A stretch of 64,000 nucleotides of DNA from Clusia tigrina (GCA_920105625.2 OV050031.1:44762925-44826924), one strand, 5' to 3'. Positions 36,612-51,127 are shown, counted from the stretch's first letter. Made by a program: numbers and translations. The notes: generated by a model not told the origin, from the sequence alone.

Positions 36612-39600
36612 TTGGAATTTTCAATGGTGATGCAATTTGGCTTTAATTAGCATTGGAATTTTTAATTGTATTGCATTTAATTTTAATTGGCATTGGAATT
36701 TTCGAAGATAGTGCAATTTAATATTAATTGGCATTGGAACTTTCCATGGTTTTGCAATTTAATTTTAATAGGCATTGGAATTGTCATTGGTTATGCAATT
36801 AATTGTAATTAGCATGGGAATTTTCATTGGTAATACAATTTAGTTTTAATTGGCATTGGAATTTTCATTGGTAATGCAATTTAATTTTAATTGGCATTGC
36901 AATTTTCAACGGTAATAAAAATTACGTTTAATTGGTATTGGAATTTTCAAAGGAAATGCAATTTAATTTTCATTGGCGTGGGAATTTCAAATTAAAATAC
37001 CATTTAATTTTAACTGGCATTGGATTTTTTAATGGCAATGCATCTCAATTTTAATTAGTATTGAAAATGTCAATGGTAATGCAATTTTATTCTAATTGGC
37101 ATTGGAATTGTCAATTATAATACAATTAATTTTAATTGGCATTGGAATTGTCAATGGTAATGCAATTTAACTTTAATTAGCAATGGAGTTTTCAATTGTA
37201 ATGCAATTTAATTTTAATTGGCAATTGAATATTCAATGGTAATGCATTTTAATTTAAATTAGCATTGGAATTTTCAATGCTAATGCAATTTAATGTTAAT
37301 TAGCATACAAATTTTTAATGGTAATTCATATTAATTGTAATTAGAAATTAAAATTTTCAATAGTCATGAAATTTAATTTTAGTTGGCATTGGAATTTTCA
37401 ATGGTATTCCAATTGAATTGTAAGTTTTATTTCAATTTTCAATGGTAATGCAATTTAAATTTAATTAGCATTGGAATTGTCAATGGTAATGCAATTTTAT
37501 TTTCATTTGTATTGAAATTTTCAGTGGTACAGCAATTTAATTGTAATGAGCATTACAATTTTCAATGGTAAAGCAATTGCGTTTTAATTAGCATTGGAAT
37601 TTTCAATGGTAATGCAATTAAATTTTCATTTCCTTTGAATTTTTCAATGGTAATACAATTTAATTTGAATTCTCATTGGAATTGTCAATGGAAATGCAAT
37701 TTAATTGTGATAAGCATTGGAATTTTCAATGGTAAGGCACTTTAATTTTAATTAGCATTTTTATTTTCAATGGTAATGCAATTTCATTTTGTTTAGCAGT
37801 AAAATGTTTAACGGTAGTGCAATTTAATTGAAATTAGAATTTAAAATTTTTAATAGTAATGCAATTTAATTTAAGTAGCATTGGAATATTCAATGGTAAT
37901 GCAATTTAACTTTAATTAGCATTGGAATTTTCACTGATAATGGAATTTAATTTAATTAAAATTGAATTTGAGTAATGCAACTGAATTTTAATTTGCTTAG
38001 AAATTTTCAATGGAAATGCAATTTAATTTTAATTTCATTGGTTACGCAATTTAACTTTAATTGGCATTGGAACTTTCAATGGTAATGCAATTTGATTTTA
38101 ATTGGCATTGGAATTGTCAATGGTAATGAAATTAAAATTAAATTGCATTTTCACTTTCATTAGCATTGGAATTGTCAATGGTAAAAAAGATTAATTGTAA
38201 TTAGCATTGGAATCAATGGTTGTGCAATTTAATTTCAATTGGCATTGAAATTGTAAATGTTAATGCAACTTAATTTTAATTGGAATTGGAATTTTTAATG
38301 GTAAAGCAATTTAATTGTAATTAGCATTGGAGTTGTTTATGGTAAAGCAATTTTATTTTAATTGTCATTGGAATTGTCAATGGTAATGCAATTTAACTTT
38401 AATTCGCATTGGAATTTTCAATGGTAATGCAATTTAATTTTAATTAGCATTGGAATTGTCAATGGTAATGCAAATTAATTTTAATTACCAATGGAATTTT
38501 CAATGATAATGTATTTTAATTTGAATTGGTATTGGAATATTCAATGGTAATGCAATTTAACTGTAATTTGCATTGGAATTTTCACTGATAATGGAATTTT
38601 ATTTAATTAACATTGAATTTGAGTAATGCAACTAAATATTAATTTGCTTAGAGATTTTCAATGGAAATGCAATTTAATTTTAATTTCATTGGTTACGCAA
38701 TTTAACTTTAATTGGCATTGGAACTTTCAATGGTAATGCAATTTGATTTTAATTGGCATTGGAATTGTCAATGGTAATGAAATTAAAATTAAATTGCACT
38801 TTCACTTTAATTAGCATTGGAATTGTCAATGGTTATAAAATTTAATTGTAATTAGCATTGGAATTTTCAATGGCAATGCAATTTTATTTTAATTGGCAAT
38901 GGAATTATCTCTGGTAATGCAATTTAATTTAATTATAATTGGCATAGGAACTGTCAATGGTAATGCAATTTCACTTTAATTAGCATTGGAATTTTCAATG
39001 GTAATGCAATTAAATTTTCGTTTCCTTTGAATTTTTCAATGGTAATACAATTTAATTTGAATTGTCATTGGAATTGTCAATGGAAATGCAATTTAATTGT
39101 GATAAGCATTGGAATTTTCAATGGTAAGGCACTTTAATTTTAATTAGCATTGGTATTTTCAATGGTAATGCAATTTCATTTTGTTTAGCAGTAAAATGTT
39201 TAACGGTAGTACAATTTAATTGAAATTAGAATTTAAAATTTTTAATAGTAATGCAATTTAATTTAAGTAGCATTGGAATATTCAATGGTAATGCAATTTA
39301 ACTTTAATTAGCATTGGAATTTTCACTGATAATGGAATTTAATTTAATTAACATTGAATTTGGGTAATGCAACTGAATTTTAATTTGCTTAGAAATTTTC
39401 AATGGAAATGCAATTTAATTTTAATTTCATTGGTTACGCAATTTAACTTTAATTGGCATTGGAACTTTCAATGGTAATGCAATTTGAATTTAATTGGCAT
39501 TGGAATTGTCAATGGTAATGAAATTAAAATTAAATTGCATTTTCACTTTCATTAGCATTGGAATTGTCAATGGTTTTAAAGATTAATTGTAATTAGCATT

Positions 39601-41190
39601 GGAATTTTCAATGGCAATGCAATTTTATTTTAATTGGCATTGGAATTATCTATTGAAATGCAATTTAATTTAATTTTAATTGGCATCGGAACTGTCAATG
39701 GTAATGCAATCTAACTTTAATTAGCATTGGAATTTTCATATGTATTGCAATTTAATTGGCATTGGAATTGTCGCAGATAATGCAATTTAATTTTAATTGT
39801 CATTGGAATTTTCAATGGTAATGCAGTTGAACTTTAATTAGCATTGGAATTTTCAATTTAATTATAATTGGCATTGTAATTTTCGAAGATATCTTAATTT
39901 AGTTTTAATTGGCATTGGAATCAATGGTTGTGCAATTTAGTTTCAATTGGCATTGAAATTGTAAATGTTAATGCAACTTAATTTTAATTGGATTTGGAAT
40001 TGTTAATGGTAATTTAATTGTAATTAGCATTGGAGTTGTTTATGCTAAAGCAATTTTATTTTAATTGTCATTGGAATTGTCAATGGTAATGCAGTTTAAC
40101 TTTAATTCGCATTGGAATTTTCAATGGTAATGCAATTTAATTTTAATTAGCATTGGAATTGTCAATGGTAATGCAAATGAATTGTAATTACCAATGGAAT
40201 TTTCAATGATAATGTATTTTAATTTTAATTGGTATTGGAATTGTCAACTTAACTTAATTTTCTATGGTAGAGCAATTTTATTTTAATTAGCAAGAAAATT
40301 TTCAGTTGTAATGAAATTTAATTGAAATTAGCATTAACATTTTCAATGGTAACGCGATTTAATTTTAATTAGCATTGGAATTGTCAATAGTAATGCGAAT
40401 TAATATAATTAGCATTGAAATTTTCAATGGCAACGCAATTTACTTTAGTTAGCATTGATATTTTCAATGAAAAAGCAATTTTATTTTAATTAGCATTAAA
40501 ATTGTCACTGGTAATGCAATTGAATTTTAATTTGCATTGAAATTTTCAATGGTAATGCAATTTAATTTTAATTAGCATTGGAATTTTCAATGGTAATGCA
40601 ATTAAATTTTCATTTCCTTTGAATTTTTCAATGGTAATACAATTTAATTTGAATTCTCATTGGAATTATCAATGGAAATGCAATTTAATTGTGATAAGCA
40701 TTGGAATTTTTAATGGTAAGGCACTTTAATTTTAATTAGCATTGGTATTTTCAATAGTAATGCAATTTCATTTTGTTTAGCAGTAAAATGTTTAACGGTA
40801 GTGCAATTTAATTAAAATTAGAATTTAAAATTTTTAATAGTAATGCAATTTAATTTAAGTAGCATTGGAATATTCAATGGTAATGCAATTTAACTTTAAT
40901 TAGCATTGGAATTTTCAAATGTATTTCAATTTAATTGGCATTGGAATATTCGCAGATAATGCAATTTAATTTTAATTGGAATTGGAATTTTTAATGGTAA
41001 TGCAATTTAATTGTAATTAGCATTGGAATTGTTTTTGGTAAAGCAATTTTATTTTAATTTTCATAGGAATTGTCAATGGTAATGCAATTTAAATTTAATT
41101 AGCATTGGAATTTTCAATGGTAATGCAATTGAATTTTAATTAACATTGGAATTTTCAATGGTAATGCAATTCAATTTTAATTTGCTTTAA

Positions 41191-41604
41191 ATTTTTTAAT
41201 GGTAATATAATTTAATTGTAATTAGCATTGGAAATCTCAATGGTAATGCAATTGAATTTTAATTTACATTGAAATTTTCAATTGTAATGCAATGCAATTT
41301 TAATTGGCATTGGAATTTTCAATGGTTATGCAATTGAGTTTTAATTTGCATTGAAATTTTCAATGATATTAACTAAAATTAATTTGCATTGCCATGATGA
41401 CATATATGCTAATTAAATTAAAACAATTACCATTGAAAATTTCAATGCAAATTCAAATTCAATTGCAATACCATTGAAATTTCCAATGCCAATTAAAATT
41501 GCATTACATTACCATTGACAATTCCAATGCTAATTACAATTAAATTGCATTACCATTGAAAATTTTAATGCTAATTACAATTATATTGCATTGCCATTGA
41601 AAAT
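41191..41604. repeat. Satellite foldback upstream of LTR 3
   Basis: The + arm ends at 41365, the loop is 41366-41430 (65 nt) and the reverse arm runs to about 41604. It is nearly identical to the foldback before island 2. Confidence 0.8.
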
Positions 41605-41612
41605 GGTGAAGA

Positions 41613-41638
41613 TGAAATTTGTCCACTGACAAATTTCA
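41613..41638. other. 26-bp perfect hairpin at the LTR left edge, copy 3
   Basis: TGAAATTTGTC pairs with GACAAATTTCA around CACT. Confidence 0.75.
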
Positions 41639-42033
41639 CCCACACAAAGTCTTGATTGTTCAAAATATAATATAAATCAAAGTAAGCGAGTCAGATTTTG
41701 ATTCGTTTTTTATTCTTCTTTTTGTATGAAACCAATTGTCAATCACGTTAAACATTCAGGGGGTTCAATAGTGATTGAGAATCTTTCAGAGTTTGGAGTA
41801 ACACGCGTAGTAAGTAGTAATAACAAATCGAAACATCAAACAAAGAACAATTGCAAAGACCAATAGCCGTTGAAATCTTAATAAGGACAACGAAATAGAA
41901 TCAACCAACTCCACAGGAGACTGAGGCTTAAATAGTCTCACAGGGACACGCTCACTCCACGGCAAGGACTTATTTCCGTAGACGAACCCTGTACATACCT
42001 GAGCTTTACCCCGGCTCGGAAAAGTTTATTACA
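41620..42033 (+). mobile_element. LTR, copy 3 (414 bp)
   Basis: Same length and termini as the others. It shares GGGGGTTCAATAG with copy 4 only (others GTTAAATAG), which makes copies 3 and 4 the closest pair. It is followed by the PBS after one base. Confidence 0.75.
41666..41677 (+). promoter_or_regulatory. TATA-like element of LTR 3
   Basis: TATAATATAAAT at the conserved LTR offset; activity inferred only. Confidence 0.5.
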
Positions 42034-42034
42034 G

Positions 42035-42052
42035 TGGCGCCCGAGCAGGGAC
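42035..42052 (+). other. Primer binding site, tRNA-Lys type, copy 3
   Basis: TGGCGCCCGAGCAGGGAC, one base after the LTR; identical to copy 2. Confidence 0.8.
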
Positions 42053-42126
42053 CTGAGACAACAAAACGAAAAGGTACAAGGAAAATCCCTCGGCTTTCAT
42101 CGCATGGGGAACATCGTCTAAATAGG

Positions 42127-42285
42127 ATGGTGAAGACGAGTTGGGTATACATCCTTCGAAAGGACAAACTGGTAACCTACAGTACCGAATTCGGTTTAGA
42201 TCCTTCAGGAACTGTAGAAAAATTGCGAAGAAATCTCTTTCAGTTCCTGAATTCTACAGTGCTGCATAAAAATGTTCAATTGTAA
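42127..42285 (+). pseudogene. Truncated gag-like N-terminus, copy 3
   Basis: This is a 52-codon frame with the same amino acids as copy 2 and a silent TCC to TCT change near its end. The element-satellite junction is at about 42273, and the last codons and the stop lie in satellite. It has the same five-codon upstream frame as copy 2. Confidence 0.5.
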
Positions 42286-45200
42286 TGCAATTTAATTTTA
42301 ATTAGCATTGGAATTGTCAATGGTAACTCAATTTTATTTTAATTAGCATGGGAATTGTCAATGGTAATGCCAATTAATATAAGTAGCATTGAAATTTTCA
42401 ATGGTAACGCAATTTACTTTAGTTAGCATTGATATTTTCAATGAAAATGCAATTTTATTTTAATTGGCATTAAAGTTGTCAATGGTAGTGCAATTTAATT
42501 TTAATTGACATTGGAATTGTCAATGGTAATGCAATTGAATTTTTATTTGCATTGAAATTTTCAATGGTAATGCAATTTAATTTTAATTGGCATTGGAACT
42601 TTCAATGGTAATGCAATTTGATTTTAATTGGCATTGGAATTGTCAATGGTAATGAAATTAAAATTAAATTGCATTTTCACTTTAATTAGCATTGGAATTG
42701 TCAATGGTAATAAAATTTAATTGTAATTAGCATTGGAATTTTCAATGGCAAAGCAATTTTATTTTAATTGGCAATGGAATTATCTCTGGTAATGCAATTT
42801 AATTTAATTAAAATTGGCATAGGAACTGTCAATGTTAATGCAATTTAACTTTAATTAGGATTGTAATTTTCAATCGTAATGCAATTGAATTTCACTTAAC
42901 ATTGGAATTTTCAATGGTAATGCAATTTAATATTAATTTGCTTTAAATTTTTTAATGGTAATATAATTTAATTGTAATTAGCATTGGAAATTTCAATGGT
43001 AATGCAATTTATTTTAATTAGCATTGGCATTTTCAATGGTGACGCAATTTAATTTTAATGGGCGTTGGAATTTTCAATGTAATGCAATTGAATTTTAATA
43101 GACATTGAATATATTAATGGTAATGCAAATTAATTGTAATTAGCATTGAAATTTTCAATGGCAATGCAATTCAATTTTAATTAACATTGAAATTGTCAAT
43201 GATAATTCAACTTTATTTTAACTGGCATTGGAATTGTCAATGTAAATGCAATTTAATTTTAATTAGCATTAAATCTTTGAATGGTAGTGCCATTTAATTG
43301 TAATTAGAAATTAAAATTTTCAATAGTAATGCAATTTCATTTTAATAGGCATTGGAATTTTCAATGGTGATGCAATTTGGCTTTAATTAGCATTGGAATT
43401 TTTAATTGTATTGCATTTAATTTTAATTGGCATTGGAATTTTCGAAGGTATTGCAATTTAATATTAATTGGCATTGGAACTTTCCATGATTTTGCAATTC
43501 AATTTTAATAGGCATTGGAATTGTCAATGGTTATGCCATTAATTGTAATTAGCATGGGAATTTTCAATGGTAATACAATTCAGTTTAAATTGGCATTGGA
43601 ATTTTCAATGTTAATGCAATTTAATTTTAATTGGCATTGCAATTTTCAACGGTAATAAAAATTACTTTTAATTGGTATTGGAATTTTCAAAGGAAATGCA
43701 ATTTAATTTTCATTGGCGTTGGAATTTCAAATTAAAATACCATTTAATTTTAACTGGCATTGGAATTTTTAATGGCAATGCATCTCAATTTTAATTTGTA
43801 TTGAAATTGTCAATGGTAATGCAATTTTATTCTAATTGGCATTGGAATTGTCAATGGTAATGCAATTTACCTTTAGTTAGCAATGGAGTTTTCAATTGTA
43901 ATGCAATTTAATTTTAATTGGCAATTGAATATTCAATGGTAATGCATTTTAATTTAAATTAGCATTGGAATTTTCAATGCTAATGCAATTTAATGTTAAT
44001 TAGCATACAAATTTTTAATGGTAATTCATATTAATTGTAATTTGAAATTCAAATTTTCAATAGTAATGAAGTTTAATTTTAGTTGGCATTGGAATTTTCA
44101 ATGGTATTCCAATTGAATTGTAAGTTGTATTTTAATTTTCAATGGTAATACAATTTAAATTTAATTAGCATTGGAATTGTCAATGGTAATGCAATTTTAT
44201 TTTCATTTGTATTGAAATTTTCAGTGGTACTGCAATTTAATTGTAATGCGCATTACAATTTTCAATGGTAAAGCAATTGCGTTCTAATTAGCATTGGAAT
44301 TTTCAATGGTAATGCAATTAAATTTTCATTTCCTTTGAATTTTTCAATGGTAATACAATTTAATTTGAATTGTAATTGGAATTGTCAATGGAAATGCAAT
44401 TTAGTTGTGATAAGCATTGGAATTTTCAATGGTAAGGCACTTTAATTTTAATTAGCATTGGTATTTTCAATGGTAACTAAATTTTATTTTAATTAGCATG
44501 GGAATTGTCAATGGTAATGCAAATTAATTGTAATTACCAATGGAATTTTCAATGATAATGTATTTTAATTTTAATTGGTATAGGAATTGTCAATGGTAAT
44601 GCAAATTAATTGTAATTACCAATGGAATTTTCAATGATATTGTATTTTAATTTTAATTGGTATTGGAATTGTCAATGGTAGTGCAATTTAACTTAATTTT
44701 CTATGGTAGAGCAATTTTATTTTAATTAGCATGAAAATTTTCAGTTGTAATGAAATTTAATTGAAATTAGCATTAACATTTTCAATGGTAACGCAATTTA
44801 ATTTTAATTAGCATTGGAATTGTCAATAGTAATGCGAATTAATATAAGTAGCATTGAAATTTTCAATGGTAACGTAATTTACTTTAGTTAGCATTGATAT
44901 TTTCAATGAAAATGCAATTTTATTTTAATTGGCATTAAATTTGTCAATGGTAGTGCAATTTAATTTTAATTGACATTGGAATTGTTAATGGTAATGCAAT
45001 TGAATTTTAATTTGCATTGAAATTTTCAATGGTAATGCAATCTAATTTTAATTGGCATTGGAACTTTCAATGGTAATGCAATTTGATTTTAATTGGCATT
45101 GGAATTGTCAATGGTAATGAAATTAAAATTAAATTGCATTTTCATTTTAATTAGCATTGGAACTGTCAATGGTAATACAATTTAATTGTAATTAGCATTG

Positions 45201-45829
45201 GAATTTTCAATGGCAATGCAATTTTATTTTAATTGGCAATGGAATTATCTCTGGTAATGCAATTTAATTTAATTATAATTGGCATAGGAACTGTCAATGG
45301 TAATGCAATTTAACTTTAATTAGCATTGGAATTTTCAATAGTAATGCAATTGAATTTTAATTAACATTGGAATTTCCAATAGTAATTCAATTTAATATTA
45401 ATTTGCTTTAAATTTTTTAATGGTAATATAATTGTAATTAGCATTGGCATTTTCAATGGTGACGCAATTTAATTTTAATGGGCGTTGGAATTTTCAATGG
45501 TAATGCAATTTAATTTTAAGAGACATTGGATATATCAATGGTAATGCAAATTAATTGTAATTAGCATTGAAATTTTTAGTGGCAATGCAATTCAATTTTA
45601 ATTAACATTGAAATTGTCAATGATAATTCAACTTTATTTTAACTGGCATTGGAATTGTCAATGTAAATGCAATTTAACTTTAATTAGCTTTAGAATTTTC
45701 AATTGTAATGCCATTATTTTTAAATGGCAATGGAATTTTCAATAGTAATGCAATTTAATTTTAATTAGCATTAAATTTTTAAAGATAATGCAATTTAATT
45801 TTAATTAGCATTAAATCTTTGAATGGTAG

Positions 45830-45850
45830 TGCCATGGTAATGCCATGGCA
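45830..45850. repeat. Short perfect palindrome in satellite
   Basis: TGCCATGG - TAATG - CCATGGCA, counterpart of 24355-24375. Confidence 0.7.
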
Positions 45851-48000
45851 TTGGAATTTTCAATGGTGATGCAATTTGGCTTTAATTAGCATTGGAATTT
45901 TTAATTGTATTGCATTTAATTTTAATTGGCATTGGAATTTTCGAAGATAGTGCAATTTAATATTAATTGGCATTGGAACTTTCCATCGTTTTGCAATTTA
46001 ATTTTAATAGGCATTGGAATTGTCATTGGTTATGCAATTAATTGTAATTAGCATGGGAATTTTCATTGGTAATACAATTTAGTTTTAATTGGCATTGGAA
46101 TTTTCATTGGTAATGCAATTTAATTTTAATTGGCATTGCAATTTTCAACGGTAATAAAAATTACGTTTAATTGGTATTGGAATTTTCAAAGGAAATGCAA
46201 TTTAATTTTCATTGGCGTGGGAATTTCAAATTAAAATACCATTTAATTTTAACTGGCATTGGATTTTTTAATGGCAATGCATCTCAATTTTAATTAGTAT
46301 TGAAAATGTCAATGGTAATGCAATTTTATTCTAATTGGCATTGGAATTGTCAATTATAATACAATTAATTTTAATTGGCATTGGAATTGTCAATGGTAAT
46401 GCAATTTAACTTTAATTATAAATGGAGTTTTCAATTGTAATGCAATTTAATTTTAATTGGCAATTGAATATTCAATGGTAATGCATTTTAATTTAAATTA
46501 GCATTGGAATTTTCAATGCTAATGCAATTTAATGTTAATTAGCATACAAATTTTTAATGGTAATTCATATTAATTGTAATTAGAAATTAAAATTTTCAAT
46601 AGTCATGAAATTTAATTTTAGTTGGCATTGGAATTTTCAATGGTATTCCAATTGAATTGTAAGTTTTATTTCAATTTTCAATGGTAATGCAATTTAAATT
46701 TAATTAGCATTGGAATTGTCAATGGTAATGCAATTTTATTTTCATTTGTATTGAAATTTTCAGTGGTACAGCAATTTAATTGTAATGAGCATTACAATTT
46801 TCAATGGTAAAGCAATTGCGTTTTAATTAGCATTGGAATTTTCAATGGTAATGCAATTAAATTTTCATTTCCTTTGAATTTTTCAATGGTAATACAATTT
46901 AATTTGAATTCTCATTGGAATTGTCAATGGAAATGCAATTTAATTGTGATAAGCATTGGAATTTTCAATGGTAAGGCACTTTAATTTTAATTAGCATTTT
47001 TATTTTCAATGGTAATGCAATTTCATTTTGTTTAGCAGTAAAATGTTTAACGGTAGTGCAATTTAATTGAAATTAGAATTTAAAATTTTTAATAGTAATG
47101 CAATTTAATTTAAGTAGCATTGGAATATTCAATGGTAATGCAATTTAACTTTAATTAGCATTGGAATTTTCACTGATAATGGAATTTAATTTAATTAAAA
47201 TTGAATTTGAGTAATGCAACTGAATTTTAATTTGCTTAGAAATTTTCAATGGAAATGCAATTTAATTTTAATTTCATTGGTTACGCAATTTAACTTTAAT
47301 TGGCATTGGAACTTTCAATGGTAATGCAATTTGATTTTAATTGGCATTGGAATTGTCAATGGTAATGAAATTAAAATTAAATTGCATTTTCACTTTCATT
47401 AGCATTGGAATTGTCAATGGTAAAAAAGATTAATTGTAATTAGCATTGGAATCAATGGTTGTGCAATTTAATTTCAATTGGCATTGAAATTGTAAATGTT
47501 AATGCAACTTAATTTTAATTGGAATTGGAATTTTTAATGGTAAAGCAATTTAATTGTAATTAGCATTGGAGTTGTTTATGGTAAAGCAATTTTATTTTAA
47601 TTGTCATTGGAATTGTCAATGGTAATGCAATTTAACTTTAATTCGCATTGGAATTTTCAATGGTAATGCAATTTAATTTTAATTAGCATTGGAATTGTCA
47701 ATGGTAATGCAAATTAATTTTAATTACCAATGGAATTTTCAATGATAATGTATTTTAATTTGAATTGGTATTGGAATATTCAATGGTAATGCAATTTAAC
47801 TGTAATTTGCATTGGAATTTTCACTGATAATGGAATTTTATTTAATTAACATTGAATTTGAGTAATGCAACTAAATATTAATTTGCTTAGAGATTTTCAA
47901 TGGAAATGCAATTTAATTTTAATTTCATTGGTTACGCAATTTAACTTTAATTGGCATTGGAACTTTCAATGGTAATGCAATTTGATTTTAATTGGCATTG

Positions 48001-50690
48001 GAATTGTCAATGGTAATGAAATTAAAATTAAATTGCACTTTCACTTTAATTAGCATTGGAATTGTCAATGGTTATAAAATTTAATTGTAATTAGCATTGG
48101 AATTTTCAATGGCAATGCAATTTTATTTTAATTGGCAATGGAATTATCTCTGGTAATGCAATTTCATTTAATTATAATTGGCATAGGAACTGTCAATGCA
48201 ATTTCACTTTAATTAGCATTGGAATTTTCAATGGTAATGCAATTAAATTTTCGTTTCCTTTGAATTTTTCAATGGTAATACAATTTAATTTGAATTGTCA
48301 TTGGAATTGTCAATGGAAATGCAATTTAATTGTGATAAGCATTGGAATTTTCAATGGTAAGGCACTTTAATTTTAATTAGCATTGGTATTTTCAATGGTA
48401 ATGCAATTTCATTTTGTTTAGCAGTAAAATGTTTAACGGTAGTACAATTTAATTGAAATTAGAATTTAAAATTTTTAATAGTAATGCAATTTAATTTAAG
48501 TAGCATTGGAATATTCAATGGTAATGCAATTTAACTTTAATTAGCATTGGAATTTTCACTGATAATGGAATTTAATTTAATTAACATTGAATTTGGGTAA
48601 TGCAACTGAATTTTAATTTGCTTAGAAATTTTCAATGGAAATGCAATTTAATTTTAATTTCATTGGTTACGCAATTTAACTTTAATTGGCATTGGAACTT
48701 TCAATGGTAATGCAATTTGAATTTAATTGGCATTGGAATTGTCAATGGTAATGAAATTAAAATTAAATTGCATTTTCACTTTCATTAGCATTGGAATTGT
48801 CAATGGTTTTAAAGATTAATTGTAATTAGCATTGGAATTTTCAATGGCAATGCAATTTTATTTTAATTGGCATTGGAATTATCTATTGAAATGCAATTTA
48901 ATTTAATTTTAATTGGCATCGGAACTGTCAATGGTAATGCAATCTAACTTTAATTAGCATTGGAATTTTCATATGTATTGCAATTTAATTGGCATTGGAA
49001 TTGTCGCAGATAATGCAATTTAATTTTAATTGTCATTGGAATTTTCAATGGTAATGCAGTTGAACTTTAATTAGCATTGGAATTTTCAATTTAATTATAA
49101 TTGGCATTGTAATTTTCGAAGATATCTTAATTTAGTTTTAATTGGCATTGGAATCAATGGTTGTGCAATTTAGTTTCAATTGGCATTGAAATTGTAAATG
49201 TTAATGCAACTTAATTTTAATTGGATTTGGAATTGTTAATGGTAATTTAATTGTAATTAGCATTGGAGTTGTTTATGCTAAAGCAATTTTATTTTAATTG
49301 TCATTGGAATTGTCAATGGTAATGCAGTTTAACTTTAATTCGCATTGGAATTTTCAATGGTAATGCAATTTAATTTTAATTAGCATTGGAATTGTCAATG
49401 GTAATGAAATTAAAATTAAATTGCACTTTCACTTTAATTAGCATTGGAGTTGTCAATGGTTATAAAATTTAATTGTAATTAGCATTGGAATTTTCAATGG
49501 CAATGCAATTTTATTTTAATTGGCAATGGAATTATCTCTGGTAATGCAATTTAATTTAATTATAATTGGCATAGGAACTGTCAATGGTAATGCAATTTCA
49601 CTTTAATTAGCATTGGAATTTTCAATGGTAATGCAATTAAATTTTCGTTTCCTTTGAATTTTTCAATGGTAATACAATTTAATTTGAATTGTCATTGGAA
49701 TTGTCAATGGAAATGAAATTTAATTGTGATAAGCATTGGAATTTTCAATGGTAAGGCACTTTAATTTTAATTAGCATTGGTATTTTCAATGGTAATGCAA
49801 TTTCATTTTGTTTAGCAGTAAAATGTTTAACGGTAGTACAATTTAATTGAAATTAGAATTTAAAATTTTTAATAGTAATACAATTTAATTTAAGTAGCAT
49901 TGGAATATTCAATGGTAATGCAATTTAACTTTAATTAGCATTGGAATTTTCACTGATAATGGAATTTAATTTAATTAACATTGAATTTGGGTAATGCAAC
50001 TGAATTTTAATTTGCTTAGAAATTTTCAATGGAAATGCAATTTAATTTTAATTTCATTGGTTACGCAATTTAACTTTAATTGGCATTGGAACTTTCAATG
50101 GTAATGCAATTTGAATTTAATTGGCATTGGAATTGTCAATGGTAATGAAATTAAAATTAAATTGCATTTTCACTTTCATTAGCATTGGAATTGTCAATGG
50201 TTTTAAAGATTAATTGTAATTAGCATTGGAATTTTCAATGGCAATGCAATTTTATTTTAATTGGCATTGGAATTATCTATTGAAATGCAATTTAATTTAA
50301 TTTTAATTGGCATCGGAACTGTCAATGGTAATGCAATCTAACTTTAATTAGCATTGGAATTTTCATATGTATTGCAATTTAATTGGCATTGGAATTGTCG
50401 CAGATAATGCAATTTAATTTTAATTGTCATTGGAATTTTCAATGGTAATGCAGTTGAACTTTAATTAGCATTGGAATTTTCAATTTAATTATAATTGGCA
50501 TTGTAATTTTCGAAGATATCTTAATTTAGTTTTAATTGGCATTGGAATCAATGGTTGTGCAATTTAGTTTCAATTGGCATTGAAATTGTAAATGTTAATG
50601 CAACTTAATTTTAATTGGATTTGGAATTGTTAATGGTAATTTAATTGTAATTAGCATTGGAGTTGTTTATGCTAAAGCAATTTTATTTTA
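48001..50690 (+). repeat. ~1.39-kb tandem duplication next to island 4
   Basis: GAATTGTCAATGGTAATG at 48001 recurs at 49389, and the marker CATATGTATTGC recurs 1394 bp later (near 48971 and 50365). 1394 is exactly 34 x 41. The first copy lacks about 7 bp in AACTGTCAATGCAATTTC near 48190, which explains the 1388-bp spacing at the left end. The second copy ends at the junction with island 4. Confidence 0.85.
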
Positions 50691-50705
50691 ATTATTTTAA
50701 TAAGA

Positions 50706-50731
50706 TGAAATTTGTCCACTGACAAATTTCA
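50706..50731. other. 26-bp perfect hairpin at the LTR left edge, copy 4
   Basis: TGAAATTTGTC pairs with GACAAATTTCA around CACT. It is intact although the sequence to its left has been replaced. Confidence 0.75.
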
Positions 50732-51126
50732 CCCACACAAAGTCTTGATTGTTCAAAATATAATATAAATCAAAGTAAGCGAGTCAGATTTTGATTCGTT
50801 TTTTATTCTTCTTTTTGTATGAAACCAATTGTCAATCACGTTAAACATTCAGGGGGTTCAATAGTGATTGAGAATCTTTCAGAGTTTGGAGTAACACGCG
50901 TAGTAAGTAGTAATAACAAATCGAAACATCAAACAAAGAACAATTGCAAAGACCAATAGCCGTTGAAATCTTAATAAGGACAACGAAATAGAATCAACCA
51001 ACTCCACAGGAGACTGAGGCTTAAATAGTCTCACAGGGACACGCTCACTCCACGGCAAGGACTTATTTCCGTAGACGAACCCTGTACATACCTGAAATTT
51101 ACCCCGGCTCGGAAAAGTTTATTACA
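50713..51126 (+). mobile_element. LTR, copy 4 (414 bp), foldback lost
   Basis: Same length and termini, with GTTCAATAG as in copy 3 and CCTGAAATTTACC where the others have CCTGAGCTTTACC or CCTGAGTTTTACC. The left flank is ATTATTTTAATAAGATG instead of the reverse-orientation satellite and GGTGAAGATG. A deletion has therefore removed the foldback and stopped about 10 bp short of the LTR. Confidence 0.75.
50759..50770 (+). promoter_or_regulatory. TATA-like element of LTR 4
   Basis: TATAATATAAAT at the conserved LTR offset; activity inferred only. Confidence 0.5.
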
Positions 51127-51127
51127 G

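Larger units (their letters stand above)
30079..41190 (+). repeat. Satellite block between islands 2 and 3
   Basis: This is the longest inter-island block. From about 32600 it repeats the material after island 1 (about 20410 onward) at an offset of about 12190-12195 bp, up to and through island 3. Its first part (30079 to about 32600) recurs after islands 3 and 4. No gene seen. Confidence 0.9.
42274..50702 (+). repeat. Satellite block between islands 3 and 4
   Basis: The first part matches the start of the block after island 2. It then passes to material corresponding to about 35200 onward, so one ~2.5-3 kb module is missing relative to the 12.2-kb super-unit. The right end carries a 1394-bp tandem duplication and joins island 4 directly without a foldback. 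No gene seen. Confidence 0.9.
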
